From JAWRCU01 sp033542235 (GTDB lineage: Bacteria; Pseudomonadota; Alphaproteobacteria; Rhizobiales; Rhizobiaceae): a DNA stretch of 64,000 nt. Below the pieces are notes generated by a model. That model worked only from the letters and a program-made list of their open reading frames with translations. It searched no databases and was not told the origin of the DNA. Location: contig NZ_JAWRCU010000012.1 of NCBI RefSeq assembly GCF_033542235.1, positions 62,001-126,000 on the forward strand, written 5' to 3'. Positions 33,840 through 42,690 of this stretch are shown here, one piece after another; position 1 is the stretch's first letter, and every line of letters starts with the position of its first letter. The position numbers and the translations under genes were made by a program.

Positions 33840-34856
33840 TCAAGCCCGCGCATTCGTGGAGTGTCCGGCCGGGACCGTGCCGTCCACCCATTGGACAATC
33901 ATCCGAAACTGCACCTTCGTCTGCGAATAATTGCGGTAGAACTCGAGAAGGTCGCCCAAAGGGTCGGACAAACGCTGGAAGCCCGAAATGAAGGCGACGA
34001 CAGCGCCGATCGTCGTCTGCCCGCGGATTACCAGATATCCACCGATAATCAGGACGAGGAGTGACCCCACGGCGCTGGCTATGTTGAGCAGCGTCTTCAG
34101 CCCGAATTTCAACAAGTAAAGTTCGATACGGTTGCTGAAAATCGTGCGGATGGTGCGGAAGGTTGTCCGGCGTTTCGTCGAGTGGCTGCCGAAGGAATTG
34201 ACCGCCTGGTTGCCGAGCTTTCGCACCAGCGCGACCTGCCTCTCCACCAGTGTGTTCAGGGGCCTCTGCATGTAGAGGGCGAGCAGGACCTGCGGCAGCA
34301 GCGATATCCCGCTGACCAGCGCGATAATCGGCTGCATGTAGATCATGTACAAGGCGACGGAGACCATCATCGTCACGTCCACGACACATCCGGATATGCT
34401 GGTACCGACGAATACGCCGACATCGTCGATCTCGCTGCCGATGATGCTGGCGGTCTGCCCGATCCTCGCGTGTTCCAGCGCGGATCGTTCGGTTGCGACG
34501 AGCGCGAGCTGGTCGCGTGCCGCCTTCACCACGCTCTCTCCGACCCAGCCCTGATAGATGATCAGCGCATATTTCAGCCCTGAATACACCAGTATTGCCG
34601 CGAGATAGAGCCCGCCGAGCACAAGGAGCGCCCGGACATCCCTGTCGGTGATCGCGATATCGACGACCCGCCTCTGCAGGTCGATCGGCACAAAATTGGC
34701 CAGCGCGACGGAAATCGCGATCGCGCTGACATAGACCTGATGCATCCCGCTCGCGCGCCAGACGAAGCTGCGGAACTTCTGGTTCGGGCGCATCACGTCG
34801 GCTGCTGCGGCATAGGGCACAAAACGATGTGTTATTCTTGCGAGAAATCCGCTCAC
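33840..34856 (-). CDS. ABC exporter transmembrane subunit without ATPase domain
   Basis: 338 residues from GTG 34856, whose GTGA overlaps the MgtA stop; a GGAG lies 10 nt upstream. It has about six membrane helices typical of the ABC exporter transmembrane region (VYSGLKYALIIYQGWVGESV, the coupling-type region IGSEIDDVGVFVGTSISGCV, GGYLVIRGQTTIGAVVAFIS). The sequence ends soon after the last helix (LSDPLGDLLEFYRNYSQTKV), so no nucleotide-binding domain follows. It may pair with another ATPase or have a non-transport role. Coupling to mgtA suggests a link to magnesium transport. Confidence 0.85.
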   Translation of the reverse strand: MSGFLARITHRFVPYAAAADVMRPNQKFRSFVWRASGMHQVYVSAIAISVALANFVPIDLQRRVVDIAITDRDVRALLVLGGLYLAAILVYSGLKYALIIYQGWVGESVVKAARDQLALVATERSALEHARIGQTASIIGSEIDDVGVFVGTSISGCVVDVTMMVSVALYMIYMQPIIALVSGISLLPQVLLALYMQRPLNTLVERQVALVRKLGNQAVNSFGSHSTKRRTTFRTIRTIFSNRIELYLLKFGLKTLLNIASAVGSLLVLIIGGYLVIRGQTTIGAVVAFISGFQRLSDPLGDLLEFYRNYSQTKVQFRMIVQWVDGTVPAGHSTNARA

Positions 34857-37573
34857 CTTCGGCGCGCTCCGGTGGTCTCGGTTGCCGAGCCGATCCCGGA
34901 TGGAGATAGAGGTCGGCGCCGATAGGCCGTAGAACGGTGATCCTCGATCGCGGCACGGTCGGTTGCTCGCTCTGTCTTCGCGCGACGTTGCCGTTCCGAA
35001 CGAGTCCGGTCGTGCCCGAAGAAGCGGCGCTTGGTCCATTCCGAAACAACGGCATATGCGAACGTTATGCCGACAATGCCCGCCAGAATCGGCCAGGGCA
35101 GCGGAACGAAGCCGATCCAGGAGGAGCCAGGCAGATACGGAATCGCGACCGCAAGGACAGCGACCGCAACCGTAAGCCAGGCGATCAGTCGACTGGGCTG
35201 GCTTCGCCATGCGGGCCTGCGTGTGCGGATAATCAACAGGATCGCAAGCTGCGTCAGGAGCGATTCCACGAACCAGCCGGTTTGGAATGTTGCGGCGCCG
35301 GCCCGCGCGACAATGAGCAGGAAGGCAAAGGTCGCGGCGTCGAAGAACGAGCTGATCAGGCCGAAGCGAACCATGAAGCGGCGCACGAAGCCGATATCCC
35401 AGACGCGCGGCGCATGTACTTCCTCCTCGTCGACATTGTCGGTGGCGATCGCCAATCCTGGGAAGCTGGAAAGCAGGTTGTTGAGCAGAATCTGCGGCGC
35501 AAGCATCGGCAGGAACGGCAGGAGCGGCGAGGCAAACGCCATGCTGATCATGTTCCCGAAATTGGCGCTGGTGGTTATGGAGATGTATTTCATCGTGTTG
35601 GCGAAGGTCTTGCGGCCGTCGTCGATACCACGCATGAGCACGCCGAGGTCTCGCTGCAGCAGGACCATGTCCGCTGCCTCGCGTGCCACATCCACTGCGC
35701 CGTCGACCGAAATGCCGACATCGGCGTCGTGCAGGGCCGGCGCATCGTTGATGCCGTCGCCGAGATAACCGACAACGTGGCCGCGCCGGCGCAGAGCCTC
35801 GACGATGCGTTCCTTCTGATTGGGGTCGATCTCAACGAAAAGATCGACCGTCTGGACGCGGCCGAACAGTGCATTCCTGGTCAGGCTGGAGAGTTCTTCC
35901 CCCGTCATCATGCTCCGGTTTGCAAGGCCGACGGTTTCCGCCAGGTGACGCGCGACGTAACGGTTGTCGCCCGTAATCATCTTCACCCGCACGCCACGCT
36001 CCGCGAGCGCCTTGAGCGTTCGCGCGATATCCTTCTTGGGTGGATCCAAAAACAGCAGGAAGCCGGCGAGTTGCAGCCCTGCCTCGTCGGCGCGCTCATA
36101 TCTCGGCTTTGGGCCGAAGCAGCGGACGGCGAGCGCCAGCGTGCGAAAGCCTTGCTCGCTCCACTGCATCACCCGGGCGTCGATTTCACGCCTGTGACGG
36201 TCGCTCAGAGCTTCAGCGCGGCCGTCCATGAGCACCTCCGTCGAGACCGACAGCACCTCGCGGACGGCGCCCTTGCAGATCATCAGATCGGTCACCGAGT
36301 TTTCGCGCACGACGACTGAGAGCCGCTTGCGGACGAAGTCATAGGGAAGCTCTTCCACCTTGGAAGGGACCGCCACCGGTCGCTCGCCCGCAGATGCCGC
36401 CGCGATGATTGCGTCGTCCAGCGGGTTTCTAATCCCGGTCTGCAGCATTGCGTTGAAACGCGCCCACCGGAGAATGTCGTCTGATGGCTGTCCCTCAATA
36501 TCAACGGAACGATCCAGCCTGATCGCTCCTTCGGTCAGTGTGCCTGTCTTGTCGGTGCAGAGGATATCCATGCTGCCGAGGTTCTCGATCGCCTCGAGAC
36601 GTCGCACGATGACGCCGCTTTTCGCCATTGCGGCAGCGCCGCGAGCCAGCGTGACGCTGATGATGGCCGGCAGAAGCTCGGGGGTGAGGCCTACGGCAAG
36701 AGCCAGCGAAAACAACAAGGATTCGACAAGTGGGCGGTGCAGCAGCAGGTTCGCCGCGAAGACGATGATGACGATCACCATCATCACCTCGGTCATCAGA
36801 TAACCGAAGCGGCGTATGCCTTTGGCAAATCCGGTTTCTGGAACTCTCCGCTCGATCGCATGGGCGATGTGGGCGAATTCCGTATTGCCGCCGGTCGATA
36901 CGACAAGCGCGGCACCAGTGCCGCTACGCACCGAAGTGCCGGCGAAGACGCAATTTGTTCTTAGGCCGATCGTGGTGTTCGCCGGACATATGCCGGGCGC
37001 CTTCACTGCGGGAAAAGACTCGCCGGTAAGGATGGATTCGCTGACGTTGAGATCGCGTGCCTCAAGCAGAATTCCGTCAGCCGGGACAAGGTCGCCTGCG
37101 GAGAGCTTCAGCACATCGCCCGGAACGATTTCCTCGACGGAGATGTTCGCTCCCACGCCGTCCCGCAGCACGAGTGACTTGCGGGAGAGCTGTTTTTTCA
37201 GCGCCTCGACCGCGCGGGATGCGCCATACTCCTGAGTGAAGCCGAGCCCGCAGCTTGCCAGGATGATCGCTCCGATGATGACTGCTTCGCGGCCCTCGCC
37301 AACCACACCGGAAACGATCGCCGCGAAGATCAGGATCATCACCAGCGGACTGCGGAATTGCCTCAGCAGAACCACCATCGCCTGTTCGTGCCGATCGTTG
37401 GTGAGCGTGTTTGGTCCGTGCCGCGAAAGCCTGTCGCGCGCGTCGGCCGACGTCAGGCCATTGGGCTTCGAGCCGCAAAACTGCAGCACCGCCTCGACCG
37501 GCTGCGACCAATAGGGCCCGCTCGGACCGTGCCACGCCGTGGAGGCTGAATCCTCGATCATGCGTGCTTGCAT
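34853..37573 (-). CDS. mgtA: P-type magnesium-transporting ATPase (MgtA-like)
   Basis: 906 residues from ATG 37573 (alternative ATG 37561). The cation ATPase N-terminus (YWSQPVEAVLQFCGSKPNGL), TGES phosphatase loop (SILTGESFPAVKAP), phosphorylation site DKTGTLTEG and hinge GDGINDAPALHDAD are present. Downstream helices fit the MgtA/MgtB group (NFGNMISMAFASPLLPFLPM). A basic C-terminal tail of about 60 residues (FFGHDRTRSERQRRAKTERA) extends past the last helix. It imports Mg2+ using ATP. The downstream ABC-membrane gene overlaps it by GTGA. Confidence 0.93.
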   Translation of the reverse strand: MQARMIEDSASTAWHGPSGPYWSQPVEAVLQFCGSKPNGLTSADARDRLSRHGPNTLTNDRHEQAMVVLLRQFRSPLVMILIFAAIVSGVVGEGREAVIIGAIILASCGLGFTQEYGASRAVEALKKQLSRKSLVLRDGVGANISVEEIVPGDVLKLSAGDLVPADGILLEARDLNVSESILTGESFPAVKAPGICPANTTIGLRTNCVFAGTSVRSGTGAALVVSTGGNTEFAHIAHAIERRVPETGFAKGIRRFGYLMTEVMMVIVIIVFAANLLLHRPLVESLLFSLALAVGLTPELLPAIISVTLARGAAAMAKSGVIVRRLEAIENLGSMDILCTDKTGTLTEGAIRLDRSVDIEGQPSDDILRWARFNAMLQTGIRNPLDDAIIAAASAGERPVAVPSKVEELPYDFVRKRLSVVVRENSVTDLMICKGAVREVLSVSTEVLMDGRAEALSDRHRREIDARVMQWSEQGFRTLALAVRCFGPKPRYERADEAGLQLAGFLLFLDPPKKDIARTLKALAERGVRVKMITGDNRYVARHLAETVGLANRSMMTGEELSSLTRNALFGRVQTVDLFVEIDPNQKERIVEALRRRGHVVGYLGDGINDAPALHDADVGISVDGAVDVAREAADMVLLQRDLGVLMRGIDDGRKTFANTMKYISITTSANFGNMISMAFASPLLPFLPMLAPQILLNNLLSSFPGLAIATDNVDEEEVHAPRVWDIGFVRRFMVRFGLISSFFDAATFAFLLIVARAGAATFQTGWFVESLLTQLAILLIIRTRRPAWRSQPSRLIAWLTVAVAVLAVAIPYLPGSSWIGFVPLPWPILAGIVGITFAYAVVSEWTKRRFFGHDRTRSERQRRAKTERATDRAAIEDHRSTAYRRRPLSPSGIGSATETTGARRR

Positions 37574-37596
37574 AGCGGGAGCGGCCGTTCGTTTCC

Positions 37597-37610
37597 TTGA
37601 CGGACATCAA
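37597..37610. promoter_or_regulatory. FixK/FNR box between mgtA and fnrN
   Basis: TTGACGGACATCAA fits the anaerobox. For fnrN a -41.5 position gives a start near 37645, 62 nt before ATG 37707, which is suitable. For mgtA the start would fall at about 37562, inside the annotated start region, so fnrN is the better target. Confidence 0.78.
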
Positions 37611-37706
37611 CAACTTAGATCGTTGAGCCGGGTTCGCGGCCAATTTGCCGCAAGCCGTGCCCGTGCACACGATGCTAGGGTCTGCGCTGAAGGGTGGTTT
37701 CTCACG

Positions 37707-38435
37707 ATGCTTCAGCGGCGAGATGTTCATAATTCCGATATTCCTGCGCTCTGCCATGCATGTGAGGCACGGCATCGCGGCCTCTGCGGGGCGCTCGATC
37801 CGCAGCAGCTGATAGCGCTATCCAAGACATCCTCGAGGCGCGAGGTACCGACCGGGGCGGAATTGATCGGGGAGGCGGAGCTGGTCGAACGCTATTCGAA
37901 CGTGCTGTCGGGCGTGGTGAAGCTCACCAAGACGCTGAAGGATGGACGTCAGCAGATCGTCGGGCTGCAGTTTGCACCGGATTTCCTGGGCAGACCCTTC
38001 AAGGCCGAAAGCGCCATGAACGCTGAAGCCGTGACGACGGTCTCCCTGTGCTCCTTTCCGAAGGCGACCGTCGAGCGGATGATGAAGGAATCGCCCGAGT
38101 TGGAGCGCCGCCTGCTCAATCAGACGCTGAAACAACTGGACGAGGCGCGGGACTGGCTGGTGACGCTCGGTCGCAAGACGGCTGCCGAGAAGGTCGCGAG
38201 CTTCCTATTGCTCATTGCCCGCAACATCGACCCGACGGGCGGCTCGGATACGCGCTCGAAGGCGTTCGATCTGCCGCTGACCCGTTCGGATATCGCCGAT
38301 TTTCTGGGCCTGACGATTGAGACGGTAAGCCGCCAGCTTACGAAGCTGCGCACCCAAGGCTTAATCCGCATCGAGAACAATCGCCACGTGGTGATCCACG
38401 ACATTGCGCGATTGGAACGCCGTGCCGGCCAGTAG
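37707..38435 (+). CDS. fnrN: FNR-type oxygen-responsive regulator FnrN
   Basis: 242 residues from ATG 37707. An N-terminal Cys-x2-Cys-x7-Cys cluster (C16, C19, C27; PALCHACEARHRGLCGAL) and a further Cys near residue 112 (VSLCSFPK) should hold a [4Fe-4S] cluster. The HTH is LTRSDIADFLGLTIETVSRQ, with the same ETVSR recognition pattern as FixK. It can therefore sense oxygen directly and bind the same boxes. A box at 37597 suggests auto- or FixK control, as is known for rhizobial fnrN. Confidence 0.93.
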   Translation: MLQRRDVHNSDIPALCHACEARHRGLCGALDPQQLIALSKTSSRREVPTGAELIGEAELVERYSNVLSGVVKLTKTLKDGRQQIVGLQFAPDFLGRPFKAESAMNAEAVTTVSLCSFPKATVERMMKESPELERRLLNQTLKQLDEARDWLVTLGRKTAAEKVASFLLLIARNIDPTGGSDTRSKAFDLPLTRSDIADFLGLTIETVSRQLTKLRTQGLIRIENNRHVVIHDIARLERRAGQ

Positions 38436-38455
38436 AGCGGCGCCCATTGTTCGAC

Positions 38456-38887
38456 TTAAGCCGCACTGATCAGCGGCAGCACGTGTTCGCGTTCGAAAGC
38501 GATGTGCCTGCGCAGCGTTTCGAACATGCCGCGTAACATGAAGCCTATCGCATCGGCATTCGTGATCGGTTCTCCGTGGCCGATCGCCAACAGGACCTCG
38601 GTAACTTCGTTTGCGAAGCACTCGTCCTCGACGTGCTCCACCAGCAGTCTCGGTATTGTCGATCCTTCGTTCCCCCGGCCGACCGCCGTCTCATAGGCTG
38701 GAAAGATCATATCCTCCTCATACCTGTGAACGTTGCGCAGGAGGGGGACCAACAGATTGGCGATCCCGAGGCATTTGAGCCGGTCGACATGGTCGGGAAG
38801 CGAGTCCGCGATCTCCTCGAGCCCTTCGCAAAGACGAAGCTTTTCGAAGTGGGCGCGTTTCATGACTGCCGCGGGCAGGGTTTCCAT
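38456..38887 (-). CDS. Hemerythrin-like HHE-domain protein
   Basis: 143 residues from ATG 38887 by preference; the frame to 39076 passes through the FixK box and is not the start, although the exact start is uncertain (GAGGAG lies 14 nt upstream). Metal-binding His/Glu residues occur in HVDRLKCLG, VHRYEEDMIFPAYE, LVEHVEDE and LRRHIAFEREHVLP, typical of hemerythrin HHE cation-binding proteins. These bind a di-iron centre and may sense or store O2 or NO. The box at 39024 could drive it with a leader of about 100 nt. Confidence 0.8.
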   Translation of the reverse strand: METLPAAVMKRAHFEKLRLCEGLEEIADSLPDHVDRLKCLGIANLLVPLLRNVHRYEEDMIFPAYETAVGRGNEGSTIPRLLVEHVEDECFANEVTEVLLAIGHGEPITNADAIGFMLRGMFETLRRHIAFEREHVLPLISAA

Positions 38888-39023
38888 CTGTTGGCCATCT
38901 GGCTCCTCGTGAGGGGTGGCGCAGCCATCCAATAGCGAAGTCCCTGAGACGTCTTTCGCAGACAACGATCTCTCCAGGTCGTTCCGTTTCAGCTGACAGT
39001 GTCGACGCGGGAAATTTTCGGCC

Positions 39024-39037
39024 TTGACCTGGATCAA
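39024..39037. promoter_or_regulatory. FixK/FNR box upstream of fixN (ccoN)
   Basis: TTGACCTGGATCAA fits the anaerobox. At -41.5 it predicts a start near 39072, 49 nt before the fixN ATG, as is typical of fixNOQP promoters. The minus direction could serve the hemerythrin gene (start near 38989). Confidence 0.9.
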
Positions 39038-39120
39038 GGCGCGGTCGGCGCCAACCGGGAATTGCTGCGCGCGCACCGCGGAAAAGCGGCGCCCGCTCTA
39101 AGCACGGTTGGGGATCATCG

Positions 39121-40737
39121 ATGAAATACGGAGCCGAAATCGTCCTTGTCGGACTGGCGGCATTTTTTGCACTGCTCGGCGCGGCATTTGCCGCGGACGA
39201 GCCATTCCGGGCCCACATGTGGGTCCTGTTCTTCGTGCTGGTGTGCGGCACAGTCCTGCTTTTGCGGGCCACGAGCTTCGGGCCGGAAAAGCAGATTGCC
39301 GGCGGCAATTCGGCCTATATGGACGGGCCGATCCGCTACGGCTCGATCGCGACGGTGTTCTGGGCGGTGGTAGGGCTTCTGGTCGGCGTGGTCATCGCCC
39401 TGCAACTCGCCTATCCGAATCTCAACATCGAGCCCTGGTTCAATTTCGGGCGCATGCGGCCGCTGCACACCTCGGCGGTCATCTTCGCCTTCGGCGGCAA
39501 CGCGCTGATGGCGACCTCCTTCTACGTGGTGCAGCGGACGACGCGCGCGAGGCTGTTCGGCGGCAACCTCGCCTGGTTCGTGTTCTGGGGCTACCAGCTT
39601 TTCATTGTCATGGCCGCCTCAGGCTATCTGCTCGGCATCACCCAGAGCCGTGAATATGCCGAGCCGGAATGGTATGTGGACCTCTGGCTCACCGTGGTCT
39701 GGGTCGCCTATCTCGTCGTGTTCCTCGGCACGATCCTGAAGCGCAAAGAGCCGCACATCTACGTCGCGAACTGGTTCTATCTCGCCTTCATCGTCACCAT
39801 CGCGATGCTGCACGTGGTGAACAATCTCGCCGTGCCCGTCTCTTTCCTCGGCTCGAAGAGCTATTCGCTGTTCTCCGGCGTGCAGGACGCGCTGACACAG
39901 TGGTGGTACGGCCATAATGCGGTCGGCTTTTTCCTGACCGCCGGCTTCCTCGGCATGATGTATTATTTCGTGCCGAAGCAGGCCAATCGGCCGGTCTATT
40001 CATACCGCCTGTCGATCATCCATTTCTGGGCGCTGATCTTCCTCTATATCTGGGCTGGTCCCCACCATCTCCACTACACGGCGCTGCCCGATTGGGCGCA
40101 GACGCTCGGCATGGTGTTCTCGATCATGCTGTGGATGCCTTCCTGGGGCGGCATGATCAACGGCCTGATGACGCTCTCGGGCGCCTGGGACAAAATCCGC
40201 ACCGATCCCATCATCCGCATGATGGTGATCGCCATCGCCTTCTACGGAATGTCGACCTTCGAAGGCCCGATGATGTCGATCAAGGCGGTCAATTCGCTCA
40301 GCCACTACACCGACTGGACGATCGGCCACGTGCATTCCGGCGCGCTTGGCTGGGTCGGCATGATCAGCTTCGGCGCGATCTACTACATGGTCCCGCAACT
40401 CTGGAATCGGGAGCGGCTCTACTCGCTACGGCTGGTCACCTGGCACTTCTGGCTCGCGACCCTCGGCATCGTCATCTATGCGGCCGTCATGTGGGTTGCC
40501 GGTATTCAGCAGGGGCTGATGTGGCGCGAATACGACGAGCAGGGCTTCCTCGTCTACTCCTTCGCCGAGAGCGTCGCCGCCATGCATCCCTACTATGTGC
40601 TGCGTGCCCTCGGCGGTGGGCTCTACCTCGCCGGCGCGCTGATCATGGCCTGGAACGTCGGCATGACGATCCTCGGCCGCCAGCAGGAGACCGACTCGGT
40701 GCCTGGTGGCGTTTCCGCACCTCAGGCTGCCGAATAG
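39121..40737 (+). CDS. fixN: Cbb3-type cytochrome c oxidase subunit I
   Basis: 538 residues with about 12 membrane helices. The heme-copper His residues are visible in RPLHTSAVIFAFGGNALM, QWWYGHNAVGFFLTAGF (Cu site), WAGPHHLHYTALPDW and TIGHVHSGALGWVGM. It is the catalytic subunit with heme b and heme b3-CuB that reduces O2 at low concentration and pumps protons. It starts a fixNOQP operon (ccoNOQP) behind a FixK box. Confidence 0.97.
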   Translation: MKYGAEIVLVGLAAFFALLGAAFAADEPFRAHMWVLFFVLVCGTVLLLRATSFGPEKQIAGGNSAYMDGPIRYGSIATVFWAVVGLLVGVVIALQLAYPNLNIEPWFNFGRMRPLHTSAVIFAFGGNALMATSFYVVQRTTRARLFGGNLAWFVFWGYQLFIVMAASGYLLGITQSREYAEPEWYVDLWLTVVWVAYLVVFLGTILKRKEPHIYVANWFYLAFIVTIAMLHVVNNLAVPVSFLGSKSYSLFSGVQDALTQWWYGHNAVGFFLTAGFLGMMYYFVPKQANRPVYSYRLSIIHFWALIFLYIWAGPHHLHYTALPDWAQTLGMVFSIMLWMPSWGGMINGLMTLSGAWDKIRTDPIIRMMVIAIAFYGMSTFEGPMMSIKAVNSLSHYTDWTIGHVHSGALGWVGMISFGAIYYMVPQLWNRERLYSLRLVTWHFWLATLGIVIYAAVMWVAGIQQGLMWREYDEQGFLVYSFAESVAAMHPYYVLRALGGGLYLAGALIMAWNVGMTILGRQQETDSVPGGVSAPQAAE

Positions 40738-40746
40738 GAGTCGCCG

Positions 40747-41478
40747 ATGTCACTTCTCGATAAGCACTCGATCCTCGAAAAGAACGCCACGCTGTTGTTC
40801 GTGGGCTCCCTGCTGGTCGTGACGATCGGCGGCATCGTCGAAATCGCACCGTTGTTCTACCTGCAGAACACCATTGAGAAGGTGGAAGGCATGCGGCCCT
40901 ACTCGCCGCTCGAGCTTGCCGGCCGCAACATCTACATCCGCGAAGGTTGCTATGTCTGCCATAGCCAGATGATCCGCCCGTTCCGGGACGAGGTCGAGCG
41001 GTATGGCCATTACAGCCTCGCGGCCGAATCCATGTACGATCACCCCTTCCAGTGGGGGTCGAAGCGGACCGGTCCTGATCTCGCCAGAGTCGGCGACCGC
41101 TACTCCAACGAGTGGCATGTCCAGCACCTTACGGACCCGCGTTCGGTCGTGCCCGAGTCCATCATGCCCCGCTACGGATTTCTGAAGGACAACGCGCTCG
41201 ACGTGAAGAACTTCTCCACTCAGCTCGTCGCCAATATCGATGTCGGCGTGCCTTACACGAAGGAGATGGTCGCCAACGCCGAGGCCGATCTGATGGCGCA
41301 AGCCGATCCCAATGCCGATACGAGCGGACTGCAAGCGCGCTACCCTAAGGCAAAGGTTGGCGATTTCGACGGCAACCCGCAGGCAGTGACCGAGATGGAT
41401 GCGCTGGTCGCCTACCTGCAGATGCTCGGCACGCTGGTCGATTTCTCCACCTATGACGATGCAGCCGGCTACCGCTGA
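40747..41478 (+). CDS. fixO: Cbb3 oxidase monoheme cytochrome c subunit II
   Basis: 243 residues. One N-terminal membrane anchor (LFVGSLLVVTIGGIVEIAPL) is followed by the heme site GCYVCHSQMIRPFRDEV and a Met ligand in ESIMPRYGFL. It passes electrons from FixP to FixN. It starts 9 bp after fixN, with GGAG as ribosome site. Confidence 0.97.
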   Translation: MSLLDKHSILEKNATLLFVGSLLVVTIGGIVEIAPLFYLQNTIEKVEGMRPYSPLELAGRNIYIREGCYVCHSQMIRPFRDEVERYGHYSLAAESMYDHPFQWGSKRTGPDLARVGDRYSNEWHVQHLTDPRSVVPESIMPRYGFLKDNALDVKNFSTQLVANIDVGVPYTKEMVANAEADLMAQADPNADTSGLQARYPKAKVGDFDGNPQAVTEMDALVAYLQMLGTLVDFSTYDDAAGYR

Positions 41479-41487
41479 GGAGGGGCG

Positions 41488-41640
41488 ATGGAGACCTACA
41501 CGGCCATGCGCCACTTCGCCGACAGCTGGGGCTTGCTCTTCATGACCCTGTTCTTCGTCGGTGCAATCGCCTTCGTGTTCCGGCCCGGCGGCCGGAAGGG
41601 CGCCGACGAAGCCGCCCGGATCCCTCTCAAGGACGACTGA
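41488..41640 (+). CDS. fixQ: Cbb3 oxidase subunit FixQ (CcoQ)
   Basis: 50 residues; ATG 41488 follows GAGGAGGGG. The sequence METYTAMRHFADSWGLLFMT then LFFVGAIAFVFRPGGRKGAD gives one membrane helix and a basic tail, typical of CcoQ/FixQ, which stabilises the oxidase. It lies between fixO and fixP with gaps of 9 bp and 1 bp. Confidence 0.93.
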   Translation: METYTAMRHFADSWGLLFMTLFFVGAIAFVFRPGGRKGADEAARIPLKDD

Positions 41641-41641
41641 C

Positions 41642-42505
41642 ATGAGCGACAAGCAAATTGACGAGCTTTCCGGCGTTTCCACCACCGGTCACGAGTGGGA
41701 CGGCATCAAGGAGCTCAACAACCCGCTGCCGCGCTGGTGGGTCTGGACCTTCTACGGCACGATCGTGTGGGCGCTCGCCTATACGATCGCCTATCCCGCC
41801 TGGCCGCTTCTTCGCTCGGCCACGCCCGGCCTCCTCGGCTATTCCAGCCGCGCGGAGATCAAGGGCGAGCTGGCGGCCGCCAGCGCCGCGCAGGCGGTCT
41901 ATGTGGAGGCGATCCGGGCCAAGACTGTCGACGAGATCGCAGCCGACGATCAACTGCGGGAGTTTGCGACGGCGGCCGGTGCTGCCGCTTTCAAGGTGAA
42001 CTGTATTCCATGTCACGGCTCGGGTGCGGCCGGCGGGAGCGGCTATCCCAATCTCAACGACGACGACTGGCTGTGGGGAGGTTCGCTGGACGCAATCTAT
42101 CTGACGATTGCGCACGGCATCCGCTTTGCCGCGGACGACGAAACACGCGTTTCGGAAATGCCGGCGTTCGGCGACATTCTCGATGCCGATCAGATCGCTC
42201 AGGTCAGCGCCTTTGTGGCCAGCCTGTCAGGTCCGGCAAACGACAAGGGCTTGGCCGCAGCGGGGGCCACGGTCTTTGCGGAAAACTGCGCGAGCTGTCA
42301 CGGCAATGACGCCAAGGGCAATCGCGAGCTCGGCGCCCCGAACCTGACCGATGCCATATGGCTCTATGGCAAGGGCGAAGCGGCAATTGCAGCACAGGTC
42401 CGTGCGCCGAAGCACGGCATCATGCCGGCCTGGGGTGCACGGCTCGGCGATACCACTGTCAAGGAGCTCGCCGTTTTCGTCCATTCGCTGGGCGGAGGGG
42501 AATAG
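41642..42505 (+). CDS. fixP: Cbb3 oxidase diheme cytochrome c subunit III
   Basis: 287 residues. The N-terminal part ISELNNPLPRWWVWTFYGTI-like pattern (here KELNNPLPRWWVWTFYGTIV) is a CcoP hallmark with one membrane anchor. Two heme c sites are NCIPCHGSG and NCASCHGND, with Met ligands such as SEMPAFGD and HGIMPAWGA. It accepts electrons from periplasmic cytochrome c. A terminator follows 42 bp later. Confidence 0.97.
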   Translation: MSDKQIDELSGVSTTGHEWDGIKELNNPLPRWWVWTFYGTIVWALAYTIAYPAWPLLRSATPGLLGYSSRAEIKGELAAASAAQAVYVEAIRAKTVDEIAADDQLREFATAAGAAAFKVNCIPCHGSGAAGGSGYPNLNDDDWLWGGSLDAIYLTIAHGIRFAADDETRVSEMPAFGDILDADQIAQVSAFVASLSGPANDKGLAAAGATVFAENCASCHGNDAKGNRELGAPNLTDAIWLYGKGEAAIAAQVRAPKHGIMPAWGARLGDTTVKELAVFVHSLGGGE

Positions 42506-42546
42506 CTCGCGGGGGCAGCTATTCCCGGCCCCCCCTCCCGGCGCGG

Positions 42547-42570
42547 AGGCCCGGCTCAAAAGCCGGGCCT
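42547..42570 (+). terminator. Terminator after fixNOQP
   Basis: AGGCCCGGCT (42547-42556) pairs with AGCCGGGCCT (42561-42570) across a CAAA loop, followed by a short T-containing run. It ends 5 bp before the FixK box of fixGHIS, separating the two operons. Confidence 0.8.
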
Positions 42571-42575
42571 TCTGG

Positions 42576-42589
42576 TTGATCTGCATCAA
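42576..42589. promoter_or_regulatory. FixK/FNR box upstream of fixG
   Basis: TTGATCTGCATCAA is a perfect anaerobox. At -41.5 it predicts a start near 42624, 67 nt before the fixG ATG at 42691. Confidence 0.88.
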
Positions 42590-42690
42590 GGCGAACGAGT
42601 CGTCGCTCGGGCATGCGCGGGGCGGGACGGGCACATTTCGCGGGCATCATCGGCCGCGATTCCCGGGTCGAGCGTAGAATCGGAGCTTGC

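Noticed and set aside
33679..35055. 458-residue minus-strand frame
   Set aside because: Out-of-frame shadow of the ABC transmembrane and mgtA genes; composition is Arg/Pro-rich with no domain.
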